33,568 bases of DNA from Caldisericaceae bacterium (GCA_027023025.1 JALVXB010000031.1:1-33568); one strand, 5' to 3'; counted from the stretch's first letter, positions 1-7,747 are shown. The notes: generated by a model from the letters alone, not told the origin. Translations and numbers: made by a program.

Positions 1-76
1 GGTCGGGGCGAGAGGATTCGAACCTCCGATCTCATGGTCCCAAACCATGCGCGTTACCAAACTACGCCACACCCCG
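1..76 (-). tRNA. tRNA-Pro (anticodon TGG)
   Basis: Read on the minus strand this folds as a full cloverleaf. The acceptor stem CGGGGTG pairs with CGCCCCG (one G-T pair), the anticodon stem CATGG/CCATG encloses the loop TTTGGGA, and the T loop is TTCGAAT. The anticodon TGG reads proline codons. The 3' end has discriminator A and CC at positions 3-1; the final A of an encoded CCA, if present, lies just outside the window. Confidence 0.96.
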
Positions 77-85
77 CACAAGCAT

Positions 86-113
86 ATTTTATAGATAACT
101 GTTAAAAAATCAA
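86..113 (-). promoter_or_regulatory. Promoter of tRNA-Pro
   Basis: On the minus strand a -35 box TTGATT (113-108) and a -10 box TAAAAT (91-86) are separated by 16 bases. Transcription would start a few bases before the mature tRNA 5' end at 76. The CAT-anticodon tRNA at the right end of the window has nearly the same arrangement (TTGACT-16-TAAAAT). Confidence 0.6.
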
Positions 114-163
114 GTATTAACAAAAAAATTTATTTAAACACGATAAAAAGTTGCGCAAAAGTA

Positions 164-190
164 TTGATTTTGCACACCAAAATATATAAT
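164..190 (+). promoter_or_regulatory. Promoter of the aminotransferase gene
   Basis: A perfect TATAAT at 185-190 is preceded by TTGATT at 164-169, a short spacer of 15 bases. The predicted start near 197 leaves a leader of about 26 bases that contains the GGAGG ribosome site at 214-218. It diverges from the tRNA-Pro promoter. Confidence 0.5.
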
Positions 191-222
191 GAGAGAAACT
201 TAATTTTACAAATGGAGGCACT

Positions 223-1425
223 ATGAGGTATAATTTCGATACGGTAATAAGCCGAGAAGGCACAGGCTCTATGAAGTGGGATACCATCGAAACCGTATTT
301 GGAAATAGCGAAGTTTTGCCAATGTGGATAGCCGATATGGATTTTCCCGTAGCAGAACCCATAATTAGTGCAGTTAAAAAACGGTTGGAGCATCCGATAT
401 TCGGATACACAAAGCCCTGGAAGTCTCTTCTTGACTCCGTAGTTGAAAGAATGAAAAAGAAGTTCGGCTGGGATGTAAAACCTGAGTGGGTTGTGTTTAC
501 TCCTGGTGTAGTGCCAGCAATTTCAACCGCGATAAAAGCAATTACGCATCCAGGAGACGAAGTCGTTCTTCAAGGACCTGTTTACTATCCGTTCTGGGAT
601 GTAATAAAAGAAAACGGATGCCACATTGCAAACAACACATTGAAGTTTGAAAATGGTAAGTATGTAATGGACTACGAAAACCTGGAGAAAAAATTTAACC
701 CTAAAAAAGTCATATTTCCAAAACCATCGAGAACGAAAACTGCAATACTATGCAACCCGCACAATCCAGTAGGGAGAATGTGGGACAAAGAAGAACAGAT
801 AAAGTTTGGAGAAATCGTATTAAAACACGGAGGAGTAGTTATTTCTGACGAGATACATTCCGAAATAGTAATGAGCGATAAGAAACACATACCATTTGCG
901 TCCATATCAAAAGAGTTCGAACAGAATTCAATTACCTGTTTTTCTCCAAGCAAAACATTTAACATTGCAGGACTCTCCGTTTCGTCAATTATTATTCCCA
1001 ACAAAAATTTGAGGGAAAGTTTTACTTTAGCAGCAGGGCATCAATTAGGAAAAGTAAGTGTATTAAGCCTCGTTGCAATGGAAGCAGCATATAGATACGG
1101 AGACGAGTGGCTTAACGAATTACTAAAGTATTTAAAAGAAAATTTAAAATTCTTAATAAAATACTTCGAAGAAAACATTCCAGAGGTAAAAGTTATAAAG
1201 CCGGAGGGGACTTACCTCGTGTGGCTTGACTTCCGTGCACTGGGGATGAGCGGGGAAGAACTTTCAAAATTCCTGGTAGAAAAGGCAAAAGTTGGGCTGG
1301 ACGACGGATACCTATTTGGTCCGTCAGGGAACGGCTTTGCACGGATAAATATTGCCTGTCCCAGAAAAACACTCAAAGAGGGATTAAAAAGGATAGAAAG
1401 TGCAGTAAAAGATTTAACGCATTAA
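223..1425 (+). CDS. PatB/MalY-type PLP-dependent C-S lyase / aminotransferase
   Basis: This is a fold-type I PLP enzyme of 400 residues, the usual length for the MalY/PatB (cystathionine beta-lyase-like) subgroup of class I/II aminotransferases. Visible features are the N-terminal MWIADMDF segment (34-41) typical of the subgroup, NPHNPVGR (178-185), SDEIH with the cofactor aspartate D209, and SPSKTFNIAG with the Schiff-base lysine K244. Family members cleave cystathionine or other cysteine-S conjugates to pyruvate, ammonia and a thiol, or transaminate; the exact substrate cannot be read from sequence. ATG 223 is preceded by GGAGG with good spacing. It is a single gene, the only clear plus-strand gene here. 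A short AT-only inverted repeat follows the stop (1439-1452), but I see no convincing terminator. Confidence 0.9.
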   Translation: MRYNFDTVISREGTGSMKWDTIETVFGNSEVLPMWIADMDFPVAEPIISAVKKRLEHPIFGYTKPWKSLLDSVVERMKKKFGWDVKPEWVVFTPGVVPAISTAIKAITHPGDEVVLQGPVYYPFWDVIKENGCHIANNTLKFENGKYVMDYENLEKKFNPKKVIFPKPSRTKTAILCNPHNPVGRMWDKEEQIKFGEIVLKHGGVVISDEIHSEIVMSDKKHIPFASISKEFEQNSITCFSPSKTFNIAGLSVSSIIIPNKNLRESFTLAAGHQLGKVSVLSLVAMEAAYRYGDEWLNELLKYLKENLKFLIKYFEENIPEVKVIKPEGTYLVWLDFRALGMSGEELSKFLVEKAKVGLDDGYLFGPSGNGFARINIACPRKTLKEGLKRIESAVKDLTH

Positions 1426-1717
1426 ACTTTACTGGACTAAAAAATATTTTTTAATGTAAAAAGCATTTTGCAATGCCTAATCTGAAACAGGACAATTAAA
1501 TCCTTATGAGTGTAGAGATCTTCAATATTTAAAGAAAGTAATAGAACACCGTAAGAATCAGTACTTATTAGAAAAGTAGCCATTTTTATATGTACGAACA
1601 ATTTTTCGCTTTTCGGGCGAATTTTGCCCATTTTTGATCATTAAGAAAGCCTCTATTTATGTGGTTTCTATTTTCGCTCATTTTTATTCAAATTGATAAT
1701 TTCAGAATGATTTTTAA

Positions 1718-1753
1718 GAAATACTGATAAACACGGGCTTTATTGCGATTTTC
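1718..1753 (+). repeat. Degenerate direct repeat, copy 1
   Basis: A 36-base stretch (core CTGATAAACACGGGCTTTAT) is matched imperfectly by 1855-1890 (core CTGATAAATACAGGGTTTGT), 137 bases further on. By eye roughly 70 percent of the bases agree. It lies just left of the inverted-repeat units and may be part of their flank. Confidence 0.5.
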
Positions 1754-1854
1754 TTATGCCCTAAAATAAGGCCGTTTAACGCGTTTTGCAGGTATAATTA
1801 CCCGATTTTTCTCAAGATTTGCGTCTATGGGCCTTAAATTAGCGATTTTGAAAC

Positions 1855-1890
1855 GAAGGCTGATAAATACAGGGTTTGTTGAAGATAATC
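1855..1890 (+). repeat. Degenerate direct repeat, copy 2
   Basis: Partner of 1718-1753. It ends exactly where the first inverted-repeat unit begins at 1891. Confidence 0.5.
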
Positions 1891-1987
1891 TGTCATTATT
1901 GAGCCATTTTTGCAAAGGGACCAAGTTTCTGTTTTTTTGTGGTGATATCGTTAAGGCAGAAATTCTTCGCTTCGCTCAGAGTAACAC
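1891..1987. repeat. MITE-like imperfect inverted-repeat unit 1
   Basis: The left arm (1891-1922) contains GTCATTATTGAGCC and then GCAAAGGGA. The right arm (1950-1987) contains ATTCTTCGCTTCGCTCAGAG, whose reverse complement begins GTTACTCTGAGCG and ends GCGAAGAAT, so the arms are imperfect inverses of each other. The left arm closely matches 2111-2142 and the right arm closely matches 2195-2232. The arms recall the GTCATCCTGAGC...GCGAAGGATC sequences found as dispersed repeats in many bacterial genomes; that comparison is from memory. Confidence 0.65.
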
Positions 1988-2041
1988 GAAAAGCATCAGA
2001 GCGACACTAGAGCAATTGTTCTGAGCCACTTCCTATTTTAT

Positions 2042-2072
2042 TATCCTCGGTAGAGCATTAGCAAGGAAGAAT
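2042..2072 (+). repeat. Degenerate left-arm copy of the repeat family
   Basis: The sequence TCCTCGGTAGAGCATTAGCA followed by AGGAAGAAT aligns with 2304-2334 (TCCTCGAGCGAGCGTTAGCG then AAAGAAGGAT). It has no paired right arm nearby, so it looks like a decayed half unit. Confidence 0.5.
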
Positions 2073-2110
2073 TTTTCCCAATCGTTCCCAAGCGAGCGTT
2101 TTTCCTTTTC

Positions 2111-2232
2111 CGTCATCCTGAGCCATATTTGCGAAGGATCTCGTAAGCAATTGGCGTGCAGTTTGATGGTTTTAATATTAACAAAATGCAAGTTGTTAAG
2201 GAGAAGACTCTTCGCTGCGCTCAGAGTGACGG
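2111..2232. repeat. MITE-like imperfect inverted-repeat unit 2
   Basis: The left arm (2111-2142) reads CGTCATCCTGAGCC then GCGAAGGATCTC. The right arm (2195-2232) reads GTTAAGGAGAAGACTCTTCG then CTGCGCTCAGAGTGACGG. Over about 36 bases the right arm matches the right arm of unit 1 with only a handful of differences. The arms are imperfect inverse complements separated by about 50 AT-rich bases. Confidence 0.7.
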
Positions 2233-2300
2233 AACCTGCTGCTGAATTAACACATCCTATTGTTTCATTGACTTCCAGCCATCCTCAGGACTCGCCTCCT

Positions 2301-2336
2301 GTCGTCCTCGAGCGAGCGTTAGCGAAAGAAGGATCT
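2301..2336 (+). repeat. Left-arm copy of the repeat family
   Basis: The sequence starts GTCGTCCTCGAGCGAGCG and ends GCGAAAGAAGGATCT, a longer variant of the unit 2 left arm. A possible right arm, CTCCTTCGGAATGACA, lies at 2485-2500, which would make a third and larger unit of about 200 bp. Confidence 0.55.
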
Positions 2337-2484
2337 TTATTGGAAAGACACAAAGTCCCCTTTTCCACTTTCCTTCCTGTGAAGGTACAAAGTAAATTAA
2401 TGGAAGCATTATACCAAAAAGCAACTTTGCAGAACAAAAAGCAAAATTGTTAATCGTGTCGTTCCAGATGCAAAATTATTACCA

Positions 2485-2500
2485 CTCCTTCGGAATGACA
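2485..2500 (-). repeat. Short right-arm-like copy of the repeat family
   Basis: The reverse complement is TGTCATTCCGAAGGAG, a short GTCATTCC...AAGGA version of the arm sequence. It could close the unit that opens at 2301. Confidence 0.4.
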
Positions 2501-2570
2501 GAAAAAAATTCTTAGAAGAACGACAAAAAGCAATTAGATAAAAAATAAGTTTGTTAAAAGTTCAGATCTA

Positions 2571-2607
2571 CTTAAGAAAATATCCGAAAGTAGCACCTCT
2601 ACTTCGG
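2571..2607 (-). terminator. Probable terminator of the lspA-murI operon
   Basis: On the minus strand, 40 bases beyond the murI stop, CCGAAGTAG and CTACTTTCGG form a hairpin (2584-2607, one bulge, 5-base loop). It is followed by the T-rich tail ATATTTTCTTAA. The stem is modest, so this is a likely rather than certain intrinsic terminator. Confidence 0.5.
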
Positions 2608-2646
2608 CAGGTTAACTTTACAGATTTTATAAACTTACTACTCAAA

Positions 2647-3450
2647 CTATAAATCGATGTGTTCTACATCTTTTACGCCAATACTAAGAAACAGTTTTGC
2701 CTTGTCGAGGAAATTCTTAGTATCACCTGTAGTAAGAAAGGTGCGCCCGCGTTTTTTTGTATCTGAAGTTAAGTCATTTTCCATTAAAAATTGCGTTAAT
2801 GCTTTGCCCACTTCTGCCGCAGGGTCCACTACTTTTACTTCACTTCCAACAACTCTTTTTACGACCTTGTACAAAAACGGAAAGTGCGTGCACCCTAAAA
2901 CAAGCGTATCAATTTTCTTACTTAGTACACCAGATAATTTATTCTTTGCAAGTAAGTACGCTTCTTTCTTATGTGCATTTCCGTCCTCAACGAGATTTAC
3001 CAGTTCCTGAGAGCCTACCTCAAAAACTTCAGCACTCTCATTCAGACTCATTATTTCATTTTTATACGCATGCATTTTAGCAGTAAGAGGAGTTGACACA
3101 ACGCCTATCCTAAGATTATTCGTAGTTTTTAGAGCAATTTTTGCACCAGACTGTACCATGCCAAAAATTGGCGTGTCACCAGAAATTTCTCTCAGGTACG
3201 GAAGCGCAACTGAGGAAACTGTGTTGCACGCAATAACAATTGCTTTTGCGTTTTTCTTTAAGAGAAACCGTACGATTTTTTCCGAGTACTCCCTAATCTG
3301 TTCAGCGCTTTTTGTTCCGTATGGAAAGTGGGCAGAATCTGCAACATACAAGTAGCTTTCATCAGGCAAAATCTTTAAAAGCGTGTTCAGTACGCCCAGC
3401 CCCCCTACACCAGAGTCAAACACACCAATAAAAGAATTTTTATCCGCCAT
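2647..3450 (-). CDS. murI: Glutamate racemase
   Basis: Interconverts L- and D-glutamate without a cofactor, supplying the D-Glu that MurD adds to UDP-MurNAc-Ala. At 267 residues it has the family length. The N-terminal FDSGVGGLGVL carries the D12-S13 pair. The two catalytic cysteines are visible: C75 in IACNTVSS and C187 in LGCTHFPF. The start ATG overlaps the end of the amidase gene by 11 bp and has no strong ribosome site of its own, so translational coupling is likely. It is the last gene of the lspA operon and is followed by a probable terminator. It works with murD in the dcw cluster of this window. Confidence 0.96.
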   Translation of the reverse strand: MADKNSFIGVFDSGVGGLGVLNTLLKILPDESYLYVADSAHFPYGTKSAEQIREYSEKIVRFLLKKNAKAIVIACNTVSSVALPYLREISGDTPIFGMVQSGAKIALKTTNNLRIGVVSTPLTAKMHAYKNEIMSLNESAEVFEVGSQELVNLVEDGNAHKKEAYLLAKNKLSGVLSKKIDTLVLGCTHFPFLYKVVKRVVGSEVKVVDPAAEVGKALTQFLMENDLTSDTKKRGRTFLTTGDTKNFLDKAKLFLSIGVKDVEHIDL

Positions 3451-5878
3451 TTTTACCCGTCAGGTATTCTACAATTCCGTCACGCAATGCTTTTGCGACT
3501 TTTTCAAGAAAAGACTTTTGTTTGCAAAGTGCCTCTTCGTGGGGATTTGACACAAATACGACTTCAGTCAGTATCGCCGGCATAGTAGTTACATTCCTGC
3601 ATACATACAAGTAATCCCTTTTTACGCCTCTATCAGTCGTGCCAAGTTCGCTCACGAGACTATGCTGAATCACCTCGGCAAGCCTTTTAGAATCAGAGTG
3701 CCAGTAGTATGTTTCAGTTCCGTGCGCTTCTCTACTCACTGATGCATTTAGGTGGATAGACATAAATAAGTCTCCCCCAGAATGGTTTGCTATGGCACAC
3801 CTCTGTGCAAGTGTAGGATTATTTGGATTATCCAGTGTATCGTGCGTGAGAATAACCTTTGCGCCGTCTTTTTCAAGGAGTGCTTTTAGTAATTTTGCAA
3901 TTTCAAGGACAACGACTCCCTCTTTTACACCAGTTGGGCCAGTTGCACCAGTATCGAGATACGGCCCTGAGTAACTGCCGTGTCCAGGGTCAATTACGAT
4001 AATTCTTCCAGCAAGAATACCCTTATTACTTACATCAGATTGTTCTATTGTAATTATCCTACCGTTAACTAGAATGTTAGAGTCCTTTGCCTTAACGATA
4101 ATTTCAGGAGGCGTTTCACCAACGCGTTTCGTAAAGTTAACATCACCTGAATACTTTCCAGCACTCGCGTAAATGTAGTAAACCGTTTCGTTATTTACTA
4201 TACTTTTCTTTACCTGCGGAGGAATAGAAAACTCGTAAACAGTTTTGCCCTTGGCTTCTTTAAGAAAAATAAGGACAGGATCAACAAAAATCTTATTGTT
4301 GAACTCCGAGATATCTACATTAAAGTACTTTTCAAGTGCAGAAAGAGAAATGTACGACTTTCCATCTTTTTTTATCAAAACACTCATCGGCACAGATACC
4401 TCTTTTGAGCCAACCACAATCTCTACAGAATCGCTACTTATATTAAGTTTTCCATCTAACGCATTTACTACACTTTTTAGTTCTATGTATTCCTCGTTAT
4501 TTTCGTTAAGTACATCAGAATATACTTCGCTGTCAGCAACTTCCACTCGTTTTTGTCCTTTCTTAGGAAGTTCCAGCGTTATAACAAAATTTCCACTTTT
4601 TACTTGAGTCTTGAATGGGATTCTATCAGTAAGGTCTACTATCACATCGGTAGATAGGCCATTCTGATTGTAACGCACTCTAATAATAGGTGGAATGTTA
4701 ATTCCAAGAGCATTTGCATTTTTGGAGAGTATTGTATTTTTAAAGTGCGCGTTGAGGCGTATCGGATTTTCAAGAATCGAAATCGACGGTGCCGGCAGTT
4801 TGCTTCCGTATACGATAACATCAATTCCATTTGAAGAAATTCTCCAGGTAACTTTGCTAATTTCGCCTTTCTCTACCGTTTTTAAAGCAATCAAGTCAGA
4901 TCTTATCCAACCTAGCTTCCCGTTTACTTTTACTTCGTACCATACCTCACTTTTATCCGTTTGAGCAACTCCAACTACACTGCAATTCGTATCTTTTGCA
5001 AGCACAACTTCTATTGAATACTCTGTAGAAGGACCGGAACGCAAGTTCACATAATCAAGCGTAGACGCTTCTCCGCCAATGGGTGAAAAATCCACATTCG
5101 GAAGCTGAGAAATAGTAAACAATGTCGATAAACTCCACCCAGTAACACCTTTGTAGTAAACCTCAATCCACACTTCACCGTAAGAATTCTTAGCAACACC
5201 CACAATAGAAACAGAGTCCCCCTTTGATATTAAACCAACTTTCCCGTAATCAATAGAAGGCCCCTGCCTTATGTTTATATAGTATAGTGCTTGAGCAACA
5301 GGATTTGTATTGTTAGTTTTCTCTGGTTTGTTTTCAGACACGACCTTTTTGGTATACCAGCCCGCAATGTAAAAATACTTTCCGTTTTCTTTATATCTGT
5401 ACCAGATTTCTCCGTCGCTCCTGTTAATAATACGCGTAATGTGCTTCTTATCGCCTTTAGATAAAACATCTATTACTTTAAATGCAGTACCCGGACCAAT
5501 GCGTGCATTTAGAACATCCGTGGTTACCTCAGCCGTAAAGTCAGCATTTTCCCCTGCTATACTAACTCCACTGTTTGAAACGAGCCACGAAGCAATGTAA
5601 GCAACTTTATTCCTATCAAAGTCGTATATCTTATACCACACATCACCGCTACTACTTTTTACAGAACCAAGCTTTTCAAGTAAGTCACCGCGCACGACCT
5701 GGAAGATAACAGGATAATTAAGCCCAGGGCCTTTTCTTACATTTACTACATCCCCGCTTACAGAAATAAGTGGATAATAATTATTAGCACTTACGGATAA
5801 TCTACCTATAGGGAAAATTGCAAGCAGTAGTGTAAGTACAATAGATAAAACTATCGCTTTTTTTGTTTTACTTTTCAT
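3440..5878 (-). CDS. Secreted N-acetylmuramoyl-L-alanine amidase with four SH3b repeats
   Basis: A wall hydrolase of 812 residues with a modular build. A signal peptide (about 1-31) is followed by four bacterial SH3 modules marked by NVRKGPG (46), NARIGPG (124), NIRQGPS (202) and NLRSGPS (278). An AMIN-like beta domain follows (about 340-436), then a region resembling the copper-amine-oxidase N-terminal fold (about 450-540). The C-terminal amidase_3 domain (about 624-806) has zinc ligands H633 in DPGHG, E653 and H709 in SIHLNAS, and catalytic E772 in LTEVVF. It would cut the MurNAc-L-Ala bond outside the membrane while the SH3b and AMIN parts bind the wall. ATG follows AAGGAGG, which is encoded within the last codons of smpB; the genes overlap by 4 bp. 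Confidence 0.93.
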   Translation of the reverse strand: MKSKTKKAIVLSIVLTLLLAIFPIGRLSVSANNYYPLISVSGDVVNVRKGPGLNYPVIFQVVRGDLLEKLGSVKSSSGDVWYKIYDFDRNKVAYIASWLVSNSGVSIAGENADFTAEVTTDVLNARIGPGTAFKVIDVLSKGDKKHITRIINRSDGEIWYRYKENGKYFYIAGWYTKKVVSENKPEKTNNTNPVAQALYYINIRQGPSIDYGKVGLISKGDSVSIVGVAKNSYGEVWIEVYYKGVTGWSLSTLFTISQLPNVDFSPIGGEASTLDYVNLRSGPSTEYSIEVVLAKDTNCSVVGVAQTDKSEVWYEVKVNGKLGWIRSDLIALKTVEKGEISKVTWRISSNGIDVIVYGSKLPAPSISILENPIRLNAHFKNTILSKNANALGINIPPIIRVRYNQNGLSTDVIVDLTDRIPFKTQVKSGNFVITLELPKKGQKRVEVADSEVYSDVLNENNEEYIELKSVVNALDGKLNISSDSVEIVVGSKEVSVPMSVLIKKDGKSYISLSALEKYFNVDISEFNNKIFVDPVLIFLKEAKGKTVYEFSIPPQVKKSIVNNETVYYIYASAGKYSGDVNFTKRVGETPPEIIVKAKDSNILVNGRIITIEQSDVSNKGILAGRIIVIDPGHGSYSGPYLDTGATGPTGVKEGVVVLEIAKLLKALLEKDGAKVILTHDTLDNPNNPTLAQRCAIANHSGGDLFMSIHLNASVSREAHGTETYYWHSDSKRLAEVIQHSLVSELGTTDRGVKRDYLYVCRNVTTMPAILTEVVFVSNPHEEALCKQKSFLEKVAKALRDGIVEYLTGKNGG

Positions 5879-6321
5879 CTGAGCCTCCTTACACGACTCA
5901 TTTCTTCTTTCAATCGTCGTTCTTCCTCTTTGCGCTTATTTCCAAACATTTTTTTTGCCCGCACGAGTCCTATGGTAAGTTTAATTCTATTTCCAGATGT
6001 ATGTACATCAACAGGTAAAATAGTTAACCCTTTTTCTTTTACTTTTGTACTCCAACGGACGATTTCGTACTTATGCATTAACAACTTTCTCCTTCTGCGT
6101 TCACTCTTCCCACCGTGCAAAGAAGAATTACCTGCAACAAACATATTGTATATAAAAAATTCGCCATTTTTCTCTTTTATGTAGCTGCCATTTAAGCTTA
6201 CGCGGCCTTCTCTTATAGACTTTGCTTCGTAACCTTCCAATTGGATGCCTACTTCCAGCGTGTCCAGTATGTCAAAATTGCGCAATGCTCTCTTATTTTG
6301 TACTATTACTTTCTCTTCCAT
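5875..6321 (-). CDS. smpB: SsrA-binding protein (tmRNA cofactor)
   Basis: SmpB binds tmRNA and brings it to stalled ribosomes for trans-translation. At 148 residues it has the normal size. Typical features are NKRALRNFDILDTLEVGIQL near the N-terminus (residues 9-28), the LEGYEAKSIREGR segment, HGGKSERRRRKLLMHK in the middle and a basic tail ending RVRRLR that would enter the empty mRNA channel. The start overlaps rluD by 16 bp and the stop overlaps the amidase start (ATGA). The AGG-AGG arginine codons of the tail double as the amidase ribosome site. No tmRNA gene (ssrA) is visible in the window. Confidence 0.97.
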   Translation of the reverse strand: MEEKVIVQNKRALRNFDILDTLEVGIQLEGYEAKSIREGRVSLNGSYIKEKNGEFFIYNMFVAGNSSLHGGKSERRRRKLLMHKYEIVRWSTKVKEKGLTILPVDVHTSGNRIKLTIGLVRAKKMFGNKRKEEERRLKEEMSRVRRLR

Positions 6322-7211
6322 TTTTCTCTAATCTCCTTCAATACCTCACTTAAGTCATTAGGTAAGTGTGAGTAAACCGTTATATTTTTATTTATTATAG
6401 GATGTATGAAGGAAATCTCATAGGCATGCAGAAACTGTCTGTCTAACCTTACATTACGGTCTCTACCACCGTACAAAGAATCTCCCACTATAGGATGCCC
6501 GAGATAAGAGAAGTGCACCCTAATCTGATGCGTCCTGCCCGTTTCAAGCCTGATTGCAACGAGTGTATACGGCCCAATCTCTTCAATTACTTTAAAGTGC
6601 GTAATCGCACGCCTGCCCATTGGAGAAACTGTCATTTTCGTTTCACCTTTTATCCTGCCTATTGGAATATCTATTTTGCCGTGTTTTACATCAAGTTTCC
6701 CTTTTACGAGTGCAATGTACCTTCTGTCTATGTCGTGCTTCTTTAACATCTCAGAGAGTTTCAGGTGTGTTTTGTCTTCCTTAGCGACGATAAGCACTCC
6801 AGAAGTATCCTTATCCAATCTGTGGACAATTCCCGGCCTGATCGTTCCAGAAATTGCAGACAAATCTTTTATGTGGAATAAAAGCCGATTTACGAGAGTG
6901 TTTGTATTTTTGCTACCTACAGGGTGAACGGTTACGCCTGCTTCCTTATCTACTACCAGCAGATATTTATCTTCGTACAATATTTTAATTGGCTTATCTT
7001 CTCTTTTGAGTGTCGAGCTTTGTGGCACAAACTCTCCTACCTCCACAGTTTCTCCTACCTTTAATTTATAAGACTGCTCAACGACTTTTCCGTGTACTTT
7101 TACTATCCCCTGCCGTATCATTTTCTGAACGAAACTACGCGTTTTATTAAGTTTTCTACTCAAAAATCGGTCAATGCGCTCTTGAGAATCCGATTTTAAT
7201 GTCTTCACCAT
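6306..7211 (-). CDS. RluD-family 23S rRNA pseudouridine synthase
   Basis: Converts uridines to pseudouridine in structured RNA, most likely large-subunit rRNA. The protein has 301 residues, with an N-terminal S4 RNA-binding domain (about 10-60) and an RluA-type catalytic domain containing HRLDKDTSG (130-138) with catalytic D133, plus GRTHQIRVHF further on. The RluA/C/D members are hard to separate by sequence alone; S4 plus this length fits RluD best. Location directly after lspA is a common arrangement (lspA-rluD). The start lies 41 bp inside lspA and has no clear ribosome site, so it probably depends on translation of lspA. Confidence 0.93.
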   Translation of the reverse strand: MVKTLKSDSQERIDRFLSRKLNKTRSFVQKMIRQGIVKVHGKVVEQSYKLKVGETVEVGEFVPQSSTLKREDKPIKILYEDKYLLVVDKEAGVTVHPVGSKNTNTLVNRLLFHIKDLSAISGTIRPGIVHRLDKDTSGVLIVAKEDKTHLKLSEMLKKHDIDRRYIALVKGKLDVKHGKIDIPIGRIKGETKMTVSPMGRRAITHFKVIEEIGPYTLVAIRLETGRTHQIRVHFSYLGHPIVGDSLYGGRDRNVRLDRQFLHAYEISFIHPIINKNITVYSHLPNDLSEVLKEIREKWKRK

Positions 7212-7671
7212 GATATATAAAGTAAATAATTAGTATCGCAAGGCCAATGTCTATACACGCATCTGCAATATTAAACACAGGCCAGAAGTGAAAGTCAATA
7301 AAGTCAGTGACAAACCCAAGAAAGATTCTGTCAATTAAATTCCCTACAATACCACCAAAAAGAAGCGCACTTCCAAAAGAAACAAAGCCGTTTACGCAAA
7401 ATAATTTAAGTTCTGCCAGAATAAACACAGCCGCAAGGATTCCAACAACTATAATAAACAATCTGCTATTTTGGAAAAAGCCAAACGCAGCACCTCTATT
7501 TTGCACATAAGTAAAACTTACAAAATGCGAGATAACATTTACACTACGCCCCTCAGTAAGAGTATGTCTAATAAAGTACTTCACCACCTGATCACTAACG
7601 ACTACGACCGTACTCAGTACAAAAAATAAAATTAGATTTCTTGCATACATTTTCTTATCCTCTTTTCTCAT
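7171..7671 (-). CDS. lspA: Lipoprotein signal peptidase (signal peptidase II)
   Basis: A membrane aspartyl protease that removes signal peptides from diacylglyceryl-modified prolipoproteins. Four membrane helices are apparent. The conserved blocks are DQVVKYFI (27-34), QNRGAAFGF (57-65), GGIVGNLIDRI, VTDFIDF with D123 and FNIADA with D137, the two catalytic aspartates. Two starts compete. The ATG at 7671 lies exactly six bases after a -10 box and has no ribosome site. The ATG at 7650 (M8) is preceded by AAAGAGG eight bases upstream. The longer form is listed; the shorter, 159-residue form is equally possible. It is first gene of the lspA-rluD-smpB-amidase-murI operon. Confidence 0.95.
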   Translation of the reverse strand: MRKEDKKMYARNLILFFVLSTVVVVSDQVVKYFIRHTLTEGRSVNVISHFVSFTYVQNRGAAFGFFQNSRLFIIVVGILAAVFILAELKLFCVNGFVSFGSALLFGGIVGNLIDRIFLGFVTDFIDFHFWPVFNIADACIDIGLAILIIYFIYHGEDIKIGFSRAH

Positions 7672-7677
7672 AGGCTT

Positions 7678-7705
7678 ATTGTAAAGAACCTATACTAAAA
7701 ATCAA
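7678..7705 (-). promoter_or_regulatory. Promoter of the lspA operon
   Basis: On the minus strand TTGATT (7705-7700), 16 bases, then TACAAT (7683-7678). The spacing and boxes match the two tRNA promoters in this window. The predicted start falls on or next to the first ATG of lspA. Confidence 0.6.
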
Positions 7706-7714
7706 GTAAATAAA

Positions 7715-7747
7715 CAAAAAAGGCTGCTTTTTATTAAGCAGCCTTTT
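7715..7747 (-). terminator. Strong intrinsic terminator of the opp operon
   Basis: A perfect 12-bp inverted repeat (AAAAGGCTGCTT at 7718-7729 with AAGCAGCCTTTT at 7736-7747, 6-base loop) gives on the minus strand a GGCTGCTT hairpin followed by TTTTTT. It starts about 20 bases beyond the oppF stop and separates the opp genes from the lspA promoter. Confidence 0.9.

Larger units (their letters stand above)
1426..2646. other. 1.2 kb gene-free region with degenerate repeats
   Basis: No convincing gene is present. The short open frames (64-100 codons) have no ribosome site or recognisable product, and the longest runs straight through repeat units. The left part (1437-1800) is AT-rich with weak hairpins. 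From 1718 to 2500 the DNA consists largely of imperfect direct and inverted repeats, listed separately. The right end holds the probable terminator of the murI operon. Confidence 0.75.

Noticed and set aside
1455-1480. Small minus-strand hairpin GCATTGCAAAATGC followed by TTTTT
   Set aside because: It has only a five-pair stem and no minus-strand gene upstream to terminate.
1437-1631. Minus-strand open frame of 64 codons
   Set aside because: AT-rich chance frame without ribosome site; no similar family recognised.
1827-2024. Plus-strand open frame of 65 codons
   Set aside because: It lies across a direct repeat and inverted-repeat unit 1, with no ribosome site or recognisable product.
2151-2453. 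Plus-strand open frame of 100 codons in the repeat region
   Set aside because: It runs through the inverted-repeat arms, has no ribosome site, and its composition follows the repeats; no family resemblance.
1718-2500. CRISPR array
   Set aside because: The repeats are divergent, partly inverted and irregularly spaced, with no uniform repeat-spacer pattern and no cas gene.
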